Numbered from the stretch's first letter, positions 1 to 10,427 are shown. The stretch is 64,000 nucleotides of DNA from Candidatus Poribacteria bacterium (GCA_028820655.1 JAPPIK010000011.1:21732-85731), one strand, 5' to 3'. Numbers and translations: made by a program. Notes: generated by a model not told the origin, from the letters alone.

Positions 1-14
1 CTTCCCCGGTTTCT

Positions 15-111
15 GTAGGGTGCGATCAAAGGAGCGAATAGCGACTGCGATAGAGCTCCCCCGCGCACCAGCCTTAACTAGCACCAGAGGTGCGGAAGGT
101 GTATAGTAACG
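15..111 (+). repeat. Composite repeat, locus 1
   Basis: The locus reads GTAGGGTGC, then a ~37-nt element (24-60), then GCACC, a short linker, and a second module AGCACCAGAGGTGCGG followed by GTGTATAGTAACG. The same order recurs at 28985-29116. There the second module carries an additional ~35-nt element after CAGAGGGG that is absent here, so this locus looks like an empty site. Confidence 0.7.
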
Positions 112-377
112 CTTATGCTCACACATGCGAGCCTCAGCGGGGCGGCAGGTAAGACTTTTGATGGGTTATACGAGGAGTCTCACACCATAGACAAAAACCA
201 TGACATCCATGACAGCTTTACCGTCAACCCATTATTAGATGAAGATGGCGATTATCTATAGTCAATTCCGTTCATATTTGCACGTATTTCGGTACGTGTG
301 TTCAAGCGACCAGATGCCGAGCACGATAGCCAATCCTGCAATATAAATCTACTGACCATTCTCTGCTGCTTTTTCGA

Positions 378-406
378 TTGACAACTTTACATATGTATAG
401 TATAAT
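378..406 (+). promoter_or_regulatory. Perfect-consensus sigma-70 promoter
   Basis: TTGACA (378-383) and TATAAT (401-406) are separated by exactly 17 bases. Transcription would start near 413. Nothing recognisable as a gene follows for almost 2 kb. A weak hairpin (GCGAA 412-416 with TTCGC 430-434) followed by TTGATTTTTT lies at the expected transcript start. It could drive a small RNA or be a relic of a mobile element. Confidence 0.6.
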
Positions 407-564
407 GTGGGGCGAACAATTAATACCAATTCGCTTGATTTTTTAGGAAATATGATTTCTTAATTGTAGATTCACTCTATCCGTAACCGGGAATCAAATG
501 CGATCAATCGGACAAATAGATTAACTGACTGAATATGGAAGTTTCAAGTAAGTGAATAACTAAC

Positions 565-601
565 GATCAAGCGAATGGACAATGACCGCGATAGCAAATC
601 C
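565..601 (+). repeat. 37-nt interspersed repeat, composite copy
   Basis: A copy of the family that begins GATCAAGCGAATGG and ends CGCGATAGCAAATCC. It is preceded at 546-564 by a partial head unit (AAGTAAGTGAATAACTAAC). The copies at 30131-30191 and 55962-56017 have the same head-unit-plus-full-copy arrangement. Confidence 0.6.
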
Positions 602-1577
602 GTATAAAGTTCTCATAACAGAGGCGTTCCTAAATTCCGCCCGATTGAGATTCTGGCAGTTTGCACAATATCATGAACCGCTAGAGACTTTTTCAATGCT
701 CAACCAAAATGACTGGATGGTTGAATTCTCATCAATTTCACGTGGGCGTTCAATTGGCGCCGTTTCTTGGCTGGCTCGAATGTAAAAAGTCGAACTCATA
801 GATAGGGGTGGGTTGAAATCTATTCGCATAAAATCGCAGTTTATCGCAGACCGCTGCATATTCTTCCAACCCGTGTCATCACTGCTTTCCAAAGCGTTTC
901 ATGAGTGTGTTGTTGGTCTGCGACGCGCACAGCTGCAACTCCGAATTGAATCCCGGGTAACCGAGTCGAAAAACAGAATTACCATCAGACAAAGGAGGGA
1001 TGACTGCGTTAAAATTCCCAAAAAATCCCGTGCGATAGATCTCCCATAGGAAATCCCGATAGGTAATCCTGCGTGATAGGCATCTTAAGGCGAAAGAGTT
1101 CCCGCCTCGCGAGAAATGGCAATAGAAACTCGCTGCAGGCCTGGAACGACAACAGTAGGCATCGGGAACGGGTTCAGCTAAGTGAAGATGGTCGGCTTTG
1201 TTCGACGCCACCATGTACCTTGAACCATCACTACTGTCATTCGTACCATGACAGCTCGACTGGGCGGCAAATTATTTTTCTGATGGCAATTTGTTGGCAT
1301 TACGATTCCCCGGAACCCGCGCCAGCAAAGGAAACCCCTGTTTCAGTTAATGCCAACACGCCGCAAAAATCAACACTGCGTTGGGATTATTTTGTCCGGA
1401 ATCGGTATGTCATTCATACGATCTGGGGAGGGAACGAAACACCTTTTTGCTGACATTTGGCTTATACTCAATCTTAATCATAGTCCATCTTTCAATCACA
1501 AAAGTCACGGTTCAGATAATCCGCAGGAGAGACCTCCGATTCTAGACCTGCTGATGGCTTGAACCTTAATAGCGACT

Positions 1578-1617
1578 GATCGAATGAGCAAACAGCGAAT
1601 GCGATGATAGAGATCCC
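1578..1617 (+). repeat. 37-nt interspersed repeat, diverged copy
   Basis: Begins GATCGAATGAGC and ends GATAGAGATCCC, 40 nt long. The inner part is more diverged than in other copies, with an extra GAT before the tail. Confidence 0.45.
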
Positions 1618-2348
1618 GTTGAAAATCCCGATAGCGATTCCTGATTCAGACGAATTCCTCTATGGCACTGTTGCTGCCTCCGTGAGGATGACGCCGTCAA
1701 AATCAACCAACAACTGAGGATGCCCCGTGAATCAAAGCCGACTCGATATCCCCATCCAACCCGTTGAGCGCATTGTCCTCTTCCGCCGTTACGAAGCACC
1801 GTTTCCCCTGGGCTTACTACACCGGCAAACTGGACAGAGGGACGCAGGTTTCTGGTACAAAACCAAACGTATGGGCATCGCTCAACCTCAAGCATTGGAG
1901 AATAAGAAAAGAATGGCTTGCCCTTGGCGATTGCGTTACACGTCGATGTCAAGACATGGCTGGAATCGAATTACAGAAACGCATCCAAGGTGAAACGGCA
2001 ACCGTTCGACTAGTGGATGTGTGAGAAAGTGGAGTGAGTTTCGGTCCCGATCGGGAGAGAATCTCTGTCATACTCGTAATTCACGTCCTCGATTACACCC
2101 TAGCGGGCGTGTGCTACCATCCTTTTAAGAAATACGGTAACTCTCACAACCAAAATCGGCTTTTCTTCTAAATGTCAAAAACAGCTCCAATTTCCCAACC
2201 GATTTTAGTTTCAAAGATGGCTGAAAATGGTATAATCTAGCACCCTGCATCAACCGGATTCACCAAGTGTTTGAACCACTGTGCAGCGTGCACAATCTCC
2301 GTGTCATATTTCGCTCACCCCTCAGGATTCAATACAGGAGACTAGCAT

Positions 2349-3968
2349 ATGAATCAAACGACCCACGAAGCGCCTTCCGAAAACGGCGGAGGGCACAAAA
2401 TACTCATTGGCATCGTAATCGCAATCATCGTCGGAATCATCATCGGTGGGTGGCTGCCCAATGTCGCCGCGAAGACGGATGTTCTCGGCGAAATCTTCCT
2501 GAATTCGCTGAAGATGATTGTCGTTCCGCTCGTCATGCTCTCAATGGTCGTCGGCATCACCGGATTGGGCGATATACGCAATCTCGGCCCCATCGGCGGT
2601 CGCACCGTGCTCTACTACATGGCAACGACCGGAATCTCGGTGTTCATAGGTCTCGTGCTGGTCAATGTCATCCAACCGGGCAAGAATCTCTCACACGGCG
2701 AAGAACGCCCCAATCTGGCGTACACCCTTAGCGGCGATGGCAACCGCACAGTCAATCTTACCGACGGCGTATGGAAACGGACGCGATACGGAGAAAATTA
2801 CGTCTTGAGCTTGTCGGAACAGCAAGTTGAGGGTGAAATCGAATCCATCACCGAGAAGTCGGTGACGGTCAAATCCTGGAGGAACCGGGCTGAAGGCGTA
2901 TTCCACATCGTGTCGGATACCGGAGAACATTTGCCGTTCCGCCGAGTAAACGGTGAGGTCGTGTCCGCCGAACCCGATCTTTCCGGGAATGGAAAAGGGC
3001 TTGAGATCAAGTTGCCCGTTGCCCAAGAAGTGCGCGGCAAAGAGGATCGAGATATGGGCGGCACGCTGAAAGAGGTGCTGCTTGGCGACAAATCGACGGG
3101 AAAAGAAGGGATGATTCCACGCAATGTCTTCAATGCGATGGTGCGGATGGATATTTTGCCCCTGATATTTTTCTCGTTACTGATTGGCGCCACACTCTCG
3201 GTCCTCGGCGAACGGGGGAGGCCCACCATAGCGGTTATTTCCGGCTTGAATGACGCCGTGATGCGACTGGTGCACTGGATAATGGTTCTCGCGCCTGTCG
3301 GAATCTTTGGGCTCGTCGCCGGACGTATCGGTCACGCCGGAGGATTTAAAGACTTCCTGCCGGAGTTGATGGCGGTGGGCAAATACAGTTTCACCGTCGT
3401 GTTTGGTCTTGGGGTGCACGGTCTCATTATACTGCCGCTTATCCTCCTACTGATTGCCCGTCGGAATCCTATACGGTACATAAAGGGCATGAGTACGGCG
3501 CTGCTGAACGCTTTCTCGACTGCGTCCTCCTCCGCCACGCTGCCGTTGACAATGAGGGCGGTGGAAGAGGAAAATAAGGTCTCTAACCGCACGGCGAGTT
3601 TTGTCTTGCCGCTGGGCGCCACCATCAACATGGACGGTACCGCGCTCTATGAAGCGGTTGCAGCCATGTTCATTGCGCAGGTGTACGGGATTGAGCTAGT
3701 GCCGGTGCAACAGATGGTTATCTTTCTGACGGCAACCCTGGCGGCGATTGGCGCGGCTGGAATTCCGGAAGCCGGGCTTGTCACCATGGTCGTCGTCCTT
3801 AAAGCCGTTGGCTTGCCGATTGAAGGTATCGCGCTGATTCTCACGATTGATTGGTTGCTCGACCGATTCCGGACGACGGTCAATGTGTGGGGCGACAGTG
3901 TCGGAGCCGGCGTCATCGAATCGCTAGAAAACCGTAGTAATTCACAAGGTGCAGAATCTAACGCCTAG
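2349..3968 (+). CDS. Dicarboxylate/amino acid:cation symporter with large extra loop
   Basis: A secondary transporter of the DAACS (GltP/EAAT) family that moves glutamate, aspartate or C4-dicarboxylates with Na+ or H+ across the inner membrane. The serine-rich hairpin FSTASSSATLP (about residue 390) and the substrate/cation motif NMDGTALYE (about residue 426) are both intact. An AGGAG ribosome site sits just before the ATG. At 539 residues it is about 110-130 longer than usual bacterial members. The excess lies between the third membrane helix, which ends near residue 115 (VNVIQPGKN), and the conserved segment starting LKEVLLGD near residue 245. This insert is hydrophilic and rich in beta-forming residues and probably lies outside the membrane. 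The gene is monocistronic. The substrate cannot be read from sequence. Confidence 0.93.
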   Translation: MNQTTHEAPSENGGGHKILIGIVIAIIVGIIIGGWLPNVAAKTDVLGEIFLNSLKMIVVPLVMLSMVVGITGLGDIRNLGPIGGRTVLYYMATTGISVFIGLVLVNVIQPGKNLSHGEERPNLAYTLSGDGNRTVNLTDGVWKRTRYGENYVLSLSEQQVEGEIESITEKSVTVKSWRNRAEGVFHIVSDTGEHLPFRRVNGEVVSAEPDLSGNGKGLEIKLPVAQEVRGKEDRDMGGTLKEVLLGDKSTGKEGMIPRNVFNAMVRMDILPLIFFSLLIGATLSVLGERGRPTIAVISGLNDAVMRLVHWIMVLAPVGIFGLVAGRIGHAGGFKDFLPELMAVGKYSFTVVFGLGVHGLIILPLILLLIARRNPIRYIKGMSTALLNAFSTASSSATLPLTMRAVEEENKVSNRTASFVLPLGATINMDGTALYEAVAAMFIAQVYGIELVPVQQMVIFLTATLAAIGAAGIPEAGLVTMVVVLKAVGLPIEGIALILTIDWLLDRFRTTVNVWGDSVGAGVIESLENRSNSQGAESNA

Positions 3969-3995
3969 ACGCGTTTTAGAGTTGTAGCGGATGAT

Positions 3996-4033
3996 GATAA
4001 AGCGCGTGGATAACGAGTGCGATTGAAGATCCC
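3996..4033 (+). repeat. 37-nt interspersed repeat, diverged copy
   Basis: Matches the family over GCGTGGATAACGAGTGCGAT and the AGATCCC tail. It lies 27 bases past the stop of the symporter gene, between convergent genes. Confidence 0.5.
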
Positions 4034-4157
4034 ACGGTGACCACTGTTTTTCGTCTACTCCGTAACTACTCAATGCTTACGGAACTTGTGCCTTTATGAG
4101 TTGCGGCGTGCGGTCGTGCCTCGCTCATCACTGGGCACTGACCACCGGCCGCTGCTT

Positions 4158-5192
4158 CTACAGTTTTGGCTGGATGAGGATCTTGGTCGACAATTTCGCC
4201 GCCTCAATCGCCAGAGGCGCGTCCTCAAGCGGTAAGACATCCGAAACCAGCGATTTCACTGGTAAACTTTCGCGCGTCAGCAGTCCGATTGCCTTGGCGA
4301 AGGGCCCGCAACGGGACGTGTGAATCTGCACCTCGTCAACGACCAACCTGGTAGTGTCAATGCCCGTCGCAGGCAAGCCGCACGTCGTCTTCAGCGCGAT
4401 GGTGCCGCGCGGGCGCACGATTTCTGCGGCGAGACGTAGACCTTCAGGGCTGCCGGTAGTGTCCACAACCACATCGGCGCCGATGCCTCCGGTCCACTCG
4501 TGCACGGCTTCAATCCATTTGGGGTGATCGGTGCTGACAGCCTTTACCACTCCCCATTTCGATGCTCGTTCGAGTTTGTCCGACGAACGAGAAACGGCGC
4601 ACACTTGTGCTTTGTTTAGGGAAGCGACTGCACAGGTTAACAATCCCAACCTGCCGATGCCAAGAACGACAACGTGGTTCGACGGGGAAATCGGCGTCAA
4701 CTCGAATGTCTGAATGGCGGCGGCAAGCGGTTCGATAAAAACACCCTCTACCCAAGAGATCGTATCGGGGAGAGGGTGAAGGTTCAATATCGGTACACGG
4801 ACATATTCCGCATAACCTCCGTCATAGTTGACGATACCCACGACAGTGCGTTTGACACAGTGATTGGACAGTCCGCGTCGACACGCGGCACAAAACGCTT
4901 CACGATTATACGAGCGGCAGGAGTTGTTGATCTCTGCGGTAACCCGTTTCCCAATCCAAGGATGACTGTCCTCGGACCCAACTTCAACAACTTCGCCCAC
5001 CAGTTCGTGGCCCGGAACCAACGGCAGAGGCACCGTATAATCACCGGAGAATATGGCAATGTCGGTGCCGCACACGCCGGCGTACTCCACTCGAACGATT
5101 GCCTCGCTCGGTTGCAAAGATGGGAATTGGCGCGTGACAATTTCAAATTTACGTGTTGACGTGAGTGCGGCAGCGCGATGATCGTTCATCAT
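4158..5192 (-). CDS. Zinc-dependent alcohol dehydrogenase (MDR family)
   Basis: A medium-chain dehydrogenase/reductase of the sorbitol/threonine dehydrogenase type. The GroES-like catalytic half shows the zinc ligands in GVCGTD and the GHELVGEVVEVG motif. A four-cysteine structural zinc lobe follows (CRSYNREAFCAACRRGLSNHC), with a wider first gap than usual. The Rossmann half contains VVVLGIGRLGLL. The frame opens 18 codons further upstream at 5246, but that ATG lies inside the spacer of a strong minus-strand promoter (5228-5256). Translation therefore most likely begins at one of the paired ATGs at 5192/5189, giving about 344 residues. The substrate is unknown; a polyol or sugar alcohol is typical. 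Confidence 0.88.
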   Translation of the reverse strand: MMNDHRAAALTSTRKFEIVTRQFPSLQPSEAIVRVEYAGVCGTDIAIFSGDYTVPLPLVPGHELVGEVVEVGSEDSHPWIGKRVTAEINNSCRSYNREAFCAACRRGLSNHCVKRTVVGIVNYDGGYAEYVRVPILNLHPLPDTISWVEGVFIEPLAAAIQTFELTPISPSNHVVVLGIGRLGLLTCAVASLNKAQVCAVSRSSDKLERASKWGVVKAVSTDHPKWIEAVHEWTGGIGADVVVDTTGSPEGLRLAAEIVRPRGTIALKTTCGLPATGIDTTRLVVDEVQIHTSRCGPFAKAIGLLTRESLPVKSLVSDVLPLEDAPLAIEAAKLSTKILIQPKL

Positions 5193-5227
5193 GTCGGATT
5201 GTGATATTTTGCGGGAAGGATGCCAAA

Positions 5228-5256
5228 ATTGTAACGCGAAGTACATGGTGTGTCAA
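5228..5256 (-). promoter_or_regulatory. Promoter of the alcohol dehydrogenase gene
   Basis: On the minus strand, TTGACA (5256-5251) and TACAAT (5233-5228) are 17 bases apart, which places the transcript start near 5221. This leaves a leader of about 30 bases before the ATG at 5192 and excludes the upstream ATG at 5246. Confidence 0.65.
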
Positions 5257-6245
5257 CCGTGATTGACGGCACGATCCCGATCTTTACCTATTGTCACACG
5301 TATCTTAGAAACATTGAACGGTAACACGCCAATGCGGTGTCCACGCCACCGAAGGGATTTCCTAATTCATCCTCGCGTTGAAACCGTTTTTCTATGGGAG
5401 GCGTTAATTATGTGTAAATAGCCTTGACGAATCACTAACGGCTATTGTATAATTGAACTACTGATATTCCCACCTGCAATTTTCCACAGCGAGGATTACT
5501 TCGTCAATCAGAACGTAAGCCCCTAATTGTAACCGGGGGCAGAAATGGTGAATCAAAGGCAGACTGTGAAGATTTGACCCGCCGCTGCCTATAGTCCAAC
5601 AAAGCTTGATGCTTTCAATCAGATCAGACGGAGTCTTTGGGATAACGCTGTGCGAATCGTGTACACTAGTTACGATCGCACTTAACCATAATTCCTAAAA
5701 GAGCCGAGAACCCCCGCCTTGAAGTGAAGGAGTTGTTACCCCCTTCAATTTCTGATGTGAGATCTCGTCCACGTGTTGTTCATTCTGGTGATGCCTGAAA
5801 CCGGAATCCAACCAGCCGCGATTCCAAGGTGCTATAGGGAACGCGACTTACCTTATGTCAAACTCAATCAAGTAAGATCTTCCACCGAGGGCACATAATA
5901 GTTAAATTATCATTTCCACTACGGACGCCGCCGAAACATGCCATTGCCTAGTAAAGAATAATCGAGAGTTTCACAGGTTGACGATAACCTTGCCCGCGGC
6001 GCCAAAGCCACCTACACAATGAGGTTAAACTTTCCTAAGAAACCCCTCCATTTCTCAACCGAAGGCCCCCAAAGTGATTAGTTGTTTATACTTCCGATTC
6101 GGTGAGCGACCCCTGAGCCTGTGTCTTAATCGGTATTTTACAATCCATAGATTGAATACGGGACGAACGTCAGTTCCATGGATAAATCTTGTACTCTCTA
6201 AACAATCTATGAAAGTCTGGTGACAAACGAGGAGTAACAAAGATT
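5257..6245. other. Long rho leader / gene-free region
   Basis: About 1 kb without a supportable gene lies between the divergent alcohol dehydrogenase and rho. It contains one strong plus-strand promoter (5424-5453), so rho mRNA may carry a leader of nearly 800 bases. A weak hairpin can be drawn near 5720-5755. I compared the stretch with conserved motifs of tmRNA, RNase P RNA and SRP RNA and recognised none. Confidence 0.5.
5424..5453 (+). promoter_or_regulatory. Promoter upstream of rho
   Basis: TTGACG (5424-5429) and TATAAT (5448-5453) are separated by 18 bases. The start would be near 5460, about 785 bases before the rho ATG. It could serve rho or a separate small RNA. Confidence 0.55.
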
Positions 6246-7565
6246 ATGGAGAATTTGGACATCGGTAAACTCCAAGAAATGAGAATCTCCGAGCTGAATA
6301 GTATGGCCCGAAAACTTGGGATTACGGGCTACAGCGGACTTCGCAAACAGGAGTTGATAACCCGAATTCTTGAAGCCAAAGCAGAGAACACCAATGCGTT
6401 GTCCGGATCGGGTGTGCTCGAAATTTTACATGACAGGGATCAGGGATACGGTTTCCTTAGATCGTCACGCTACAATTACCTGCAAAGCAATGATGACATC
6501 TATGTCTCGCCCTCACAAATCCGTCGGTTTGATCTTCGCACCGGCCATGAGGTAGGTGGCAAGATCCGCCCGCCAAAGAAGGGAGAGAACAAAGAGGAAC
6601 GATACTTTGCTCTGCTGCAGATTGAAACCGTCAATCAAGAAAACCCGGAGATAGCCAAAGAGCGGATTCTCTTTGACAATCTCACTCCGGTGTATCCCTA
6701 TGAGCGGTTGCAGTTGGAACATGAACCCCTTGAGTTTTCTACGCGTATTGTTGACCTGATGTCACCAATAGGAAAAGGGCAGCGTGGATTGATTGTCGCA
6801 CCACCTTACAGCGGCAAGACCACGATCCTAAAGAATATCGCGCGTGGAATTGAGGCGAACCATCCGGAAGTGAAACTAATCTTCCTCTTGATTGATGAAC
6901 GACCGGAAGAAGTGACGGATGTCGCAAGATCCGTCAAAGGAGAGGTAATAAGCTCGACGTTTGATGAGCATCCGGAGCGGCATATCCAGGTTGCGGATAT
7001 GGTGATTGAGAAGGCGCGGCGATGGGTGGAATACGGCAAAGACGTGGTCATACTTTTGGATAGCATGACGCGGCTGGCACGGGCGCACAATGTTATGGCA
7101 CCGCACAGCGGCAAGACGTTATCGGGTGGTTTGGATGCGCTGGCGTTCGTTAAACCGCGGCGATTCTGCGGCGCCGCTCGTAAAATCGAAGAAGGCGGCA
7201 GTTTGACAATACTGGCAACGGTTTTGATTGATACTGAAAGCCGCGCCGATGAACACATATACGAGGAGTTCAAAGGCACTGCGAATATGGAAATTCATCT
7301 TGAACGCTCGCTTCTGGATCGGCGCATCTTTCCTTCTATTAACATTGAAAAATCGAAAACGAGGCGGGAGGAGCTTCTTCTAAAGCCGGAGGCACTCAGT
7401 AAAGTGTGGGTGTTGCGTAAATTCATGGGACAGATGAACACGGCAGAGTCAATGGAGTTGTTAGTTGAACAACTGGGCAAAACCGAGACGAACGAAGAAT
7501 TCATTGAAATGATGGTCAATAACGACAGAAGCAAGAATGGATCGTCACGCGCGGTACGATACTGA
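6246..7565 (+). CDS. rho: Transcription termination factor Rho
   Basis: A hexameric RNA-dependent ATPase/helicase that ends transcription at Rho-dependent sites. The 439 residues include an N-terminal Rho_N helix bundle (about 1-45), the cold-shock-like RNA-binding fold (about 50-125; GYGFLR) and the RecA-like ATPase core. Walker A reads APPYSGKTT (about 182-190) and Walker [17 protein letters not shown]. The size is normal and the insertions seen in some phyla are absent. A GAGGAG ribosome site precedes the ATG with a slightly long gap. It begins a cluster with rpmE, prfA and prmC, an order common in other bacteria. The long upstream leader would suit the autogenous control known for rho in E. 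coli. Confidence 0.97.
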   Translation: MENLDIGKLQEMRISELNSMARKLGITGYSGLRKQELITRILEAKAENTNALSGSGVLEILHDRDQGYGFLRSSRYNYLQSNDDIYVSPSQIRRFDLRTGHEVGGKIRPPKKGENKEERYFALLQIETVNQENPEIAKERILFDNLTPVYPYERLQLEHEPLEFSTRIVDLMSPIGKGQRGLIVAPPYSGKTTILKNIARGIEANHPEVKLIFLLIDERPEEVTDVARSVKGEVISSTFDEHPERHIQVADMVIEKARRWVEYGKDVVILLDSMTRLARAHNVMAPHSGKTLSGGLDALAFVKPRRFCGAARKIEEGGSLTILATVLIDTESRADEHIYEEFKGTANMEIHLERSLLDRRIFPSINIEKSKTRREELLLKPEALSKVWVLRKFMGQMNTAESMELLVEQLGKTETNEEFIEMMVNNDRSKNGSSRAVRY

Positions 7566-7624
7566 AATATTGCTCAAAATTCCCGTTTCTTATGCATTGG
7601 TGTTTTATACGTGGAGGACAAATT

Positions 7625-7837
7625 ATGAAACCTGATATTCATCCGGAGAATATGGATTGTGTGATTACGTGTGCATGTGGTGAAACGTACAAAACAATTT
7701 CTACAAAACCTAAAATGGGTATAGACGTTTGCGCAAAGTGTCACCCGTTTTACACCGGACAGCAGAGCCGTGTTATTGATACCGCGGGACGTGTGGAGAG
7801 TTTCCGCCGCCGCTACGGCATCTCGGCAGAAGAGTAA
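7625..7837 (+). CDS. rpmE: 50S ribosomal protein L31
   Basis: A 70-residue ribosomal protein of the zinc-binding (C+) L31 type. The zinc ligands are visible as CAC (about residue 15-17) and CAKC (about 36-39), followed by the signature HPFYTGQQ. The start is the ATG at 7625, which has a GGAGG ribosome site 8 bases upstream and matches the usual MKPDIHP beginning. An in-frame upstream ATG at 7592 lacks such a site. It lies 59 bases after rho. Confidence 0.96.
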   Translation: MKPDIHPENMDCVITCACGETYKTISTKPKMGIDVCAKCHPFYTGQQSRVIDTAGRVESFRRRYGISAEE

Positions 7838-7946
7838 GTAACGCCGCGGCCAGTGGCTGAATTGCCATACCGCATGGGAATTGGGCAAAGTCAAACACCG
7901 GTAGGGTGATGCGCTTGGAGGCGAAAACCCGAGGCGCGAGTGAACA

Positions 7947-9017
7947 ATGTTCGATAAGTTAAAAGACATAGAATCCAAATACGTTGAGGTCGAGAAGTCA
8001 TTGTCCGATCCGACACAGATCTCCAACCCGCAAAGGCTGCAAAGTCTCGCGAAGACGCATGCGGAACTCGCACCGATTGTCTCGACATTCAAAGAATACC
8101 AAAAAGTGCAGTCGGAGGCGCAGGAAGTTCTATCTCTGCTAGAAGAGGAGTCGGAGGAAGACCTTGTCGAATTGGCTAAGGGAGAGTTTGAAGTACTGAC
8201 GAAGCAAAAAGAGCAACTGGAACAGCAACTCCAGTTGCTTATGCTTCCGAAAGACGCGAACGACGAAAAAAACGTCATCACCGAGATCCGCGCCGGTACC
8301 GGCGGAGAGGAGGCGAGTTTGTTTGCGGCAGAAATCTTCCGTATGTATTCGAGGTATGCCGAGCGTCAGGGCTGGAAGATTGAAATTCTCAGCGCAAACG
8401 AGACAGGTCTCAAGGGATTCAAGGAAGTCATTTTCTCTCTACAAGGCGGCCGTGCCTATAGCAAGTTGAAATATGAAGGCGGGATTCACCGTGTGCAGCG
8501 AGTTCCCGCAACGGAAGGCAGCGGCAGGATTCACACGTCAGCGGTCAGTGTTGCCGTACTGCCCGAGGCTGAAGACGTCGATCTCGTGATTGAACCGTCC
8601 GACATTCGTATCGACTTGTACCGATCTTCGGGACCTGGCGGTCAGAGCGTCAATACGACCGACTCGGCTGTGCGGATTACCCATTTGCCGACGGATCTCG
8701 TCGTCACCTGCCAGGACGAAAAATCGCAGCACAAGAACCGGGCCAAAGCGATGAAAATTCTGCGTTCCCGCCTCTTGGAGCAACTTCAGCTTGAGCAAGA
8801 CGCCGAACGATCCCAAACCCGCCGAACAATGGTCGGCAGCGGTGATCGAAGCGAGAAGATTCGGACGTATAATTTTCCGCAAACCCGTGTCACGGATCAT
8901 CGCATCGGGTTGACAATTCATCAGCTCGACGCCGTTCTAGATGGAGAGCTCGACCCACTCATCGGCGCCCTGACGACCGCCGATCAGACGGAAAAATTAA
9001 AGACACTTCAGCCGTGA
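7947..9017 (+). CDS. prfA: Peptide chain release factor 1
   Basis: Recognises UAA and UAG stop codons and triggers peptide release. It has the usual length (356 residues). The universal GGQ motif is in [15 protein letters not shown] (GGQ about residue 231-233). The region corresponding to the PxT stop-codon tripeptide is seen as [13 protein letters not shown] near residues 182-194. The last four bases overlap the GTG start of prmC, whose product methylates the GGQ glutamine, so the two are likely translationally coupled. Confidence 0.97.
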   Translation: MFDKLKDIESKYVEVEKSLSDPTQISNPQRLQSLAKTHAELAPIVSTFKEYQKVQSEAQEVLSLLEEESEEDLVELAKGEFEVLTKQKEQLEQQLQLLMLPKDANDEKNVITEIRAGTGGEEASLFAAEIFRMYSRYAERQGWKIEILSANETGLKGFKEVIFSLQGGRAYSKLKYEGGIHRVQRVPATEGSGRIHTSAVSVAVLPEAEDVDLVIEPSDIRIDLYRSSGPGGQSVNTTDSAVRITHLPTDLVVTCQDEKSQHKNRAKAMKILRSRLLEQLQLEQDAERSQTRRTMVGSGDRSEKIRTYNFPQTRVTDHRIGLTIHQLDAVLDGELDPLIGALTTADQTEKLKTLQP

Positions 9018-9874
9018 AAACTTGGCGCGTCCTCGACCTCATCCAGTGGACAACCGATTACTTTAAACGTCACGGCATCCCCAGCCCCCGCTTAGATGCC
9101 GAGTTGCTGCTTAGTCATGTTCTGGGAACGAGCCGATTGCAACTCTATTTGCGGTTCGAGATGCCGGTTTTTCCCGAACACCTTTCGACATTCCGAGAGC
9201 TCATCAAGAAACGAACCGCTAATGTCCCCGTTAGTTACCTCACAAGCCGCAAAGAGTTCTTCTCTCTTGAGTTTTACGTAGATTCCCGCGTATTAATCCC
9301 TCGTCCCGAGACCGAGGTGTTGGTCGAAAATGTCCTCCAAGTCCAAGAAGCACCGTGCCAACTGATTGACATTGGTACGGGCAGCGGCGCCATCGCGATC
9401 AGCCTTGCCGCAAACCGACCTGAGTGGGAGATCTTGGCTACGGATATATCGGCGGAAGCCCTTGAAGTCGCGCAGAAAAACGCTGTCGTACATCAATGTG
9501 CAGATCGATTAACCTTCCAGCAAGGCAATCTGTTTGAACCTCTAGAGACGTTGCCGGAATCCCGATTTGATTGGATAGTCTCCAACCCGCCCTACGTAAG
9601 CACAAAAGAATACCCTTTCCTGCCGCCCGATGTGCGTGACCACGAGCCTGAGACTGCACTGCTTGCAGGGACCGATGGTCTTGATGTTATCGTCGACATC
9701 TTGGAAGGCGCTCCGAGATTCCTCAAATCGGGAGGACGAGTTGGACTTGAAATCGGCCATAATCATTGCCAAGATGTCCTAGAGATAGTACAATCCAATT
9801 CGGCGTACAGCGGATGTCAAGTCATCACAGATTATTCCGGCATTGAGCGCGTCGTTATTGCCGCCGTGGGGTGA
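9014..9874 (+). CDS. prmC: Release factor glutamine methyltransferase
   Basis: An S-adenosylmethionine-dependent enzyme that methylates the glutamine of the GGQ loop in release factors. Motif [16 protein letters not shown] (about residues 118-132) and the catalytic NPPYV motif (about 191-195) are present. At 286 residues it has normal length. It starts with GTG, and this codon overlaps the TGA of prfA in a GTGA arrangement, which fixes the start. Confidence 0.96.
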   Translation: MKTWRVLDLIQWTTDYFKRHGIPSPRLDAELLLSHVLGTSRLQLYLRFEMPVFPEHLSTFRELIKKRTANVPVSYLTSRKEFFSLEFYVDSRVLIPRPETEVLVENVLQVQEAPCQLIDIGTGSGAIAISLAANRPEWEILATDISAEALEVAQKNAVVHQCADRLTFQQGNLFEPLETLPESRFDWIVSNPPYVSTKEYPFLPPDVRDHEPETALLAGTDGLDVIVDILEGAPRFLKSGGRVGLEIGHNHCQDVLEIVQSNSAYSGCQVITDYSGIERVVIAAVG

Positions 9875-9913
9875 ACCGGCGGCTTAAACCGCCAAATCAA
9901 ACGGGTACAGACC

Positions 9914-10390
9914 ATGACGAGTGTGTTGATAAGCGCGTGCCTGTTAGGTGTCAAGTGCCGTCACAACGGACGCGATAGCAAGAGCAAAAAGGTGATGGAA
10001 AAGTTTGAAGGGCAGGAACTTATCCCCGTTTGCCCCGAACAACTCGGCGGATTGTCAACCCCACGTCCTCCCGCGGAGATCGTCGGCGGGGATGGAGGGG
10101 ATGTGCTGGATAGGTGCGCCTCCGTCATTACCGTCCAAGGCGAGGATAAGACGAGGGAATTCCTATGCGGCGCGCATCAAACGCTTGAGATTGCAAAATC
10201 ACATAACGCCACTGCCGCCGTTCTGAAGTCGAACAGCCCCTCCTGTGGCTGCGGCCTAATCTACGACGGAACTTTCACCGGCGAACTCGTCGATGGTGAT
10301 GGCGTAACGTCAGCATTGCTCCGAAGACAGGGCATCCAAGTCATGACCGACGCCGACATCGAAACTGATGAATCTTCACAAGAATCCTGA
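9914..10390 (+). CDS. DUF523 domain protein
   Basis: A 158-residue protein of the DUF523 family, whose biochemical role is not established. Conserved cysteines appear as SACLLGVKCR at the N-terminus, PVCPEQLGG (about 38-46) and SPSCGCG (about 106-112). They suggest metal or iron-sulfur binding. It lies 39 bases after prmC on the same strand and probably belongs to the same transcript. Confidence 0.88.
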   Translation: MTSVLISACLLGVKCRHNGRDSKSKKVMEKFEGQELIPVCPEQLGGLSTPRPPAEIVGGDGGDVLDRCASVITVQGEDKTREFLCGAHQTLEIAKSHNATAAVLKSNSPSCGCGLIYDGTFTGELVDGDGVTSALLRRQGIQVMTDADIETDESSQES

Positions 10391-10427
10391 GCGTATCGGT
10401 TGATTGATAGGGAACCCTCTTCAATCA

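Larger units (their letters stand above)
1..2348. other. Gene-poor region with repeats and a promoter
   Basis: I see no credible gene in these 2.3 kb. Open frames are short, overlap on both strands, lack ribosome binding sites and show no recognisable domain. The stretch holds copies of the ~37-nt repeat (24-60, 565-601, 1578-1617), a composite repeat at 15-111 and a perfect-consensus promoter at 378-406. Fragments resembling the repeat tail (GATAG, AAATCCC) recur near 1021-1065 and 1620-1650. It may be decayed coding DNA, but no parent gene can be named. Confidence 0.6.

Noticed and set aside
582-2024. Several short frames (for example 582-785, 1073-1453, 1764-2024)
   Set aside because: No ribosome sites, no recognisable domain, overlapping frames on both strands; may be decayed DNA but no parent gene could be named.
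5454-6245. tmRNA, RNase P RNA or 6S RNA in the rho leader
   Set aside because: Looked for conserved cores and end motifs of these RNAs and found none; only an unspecific weak hairpin is visible.
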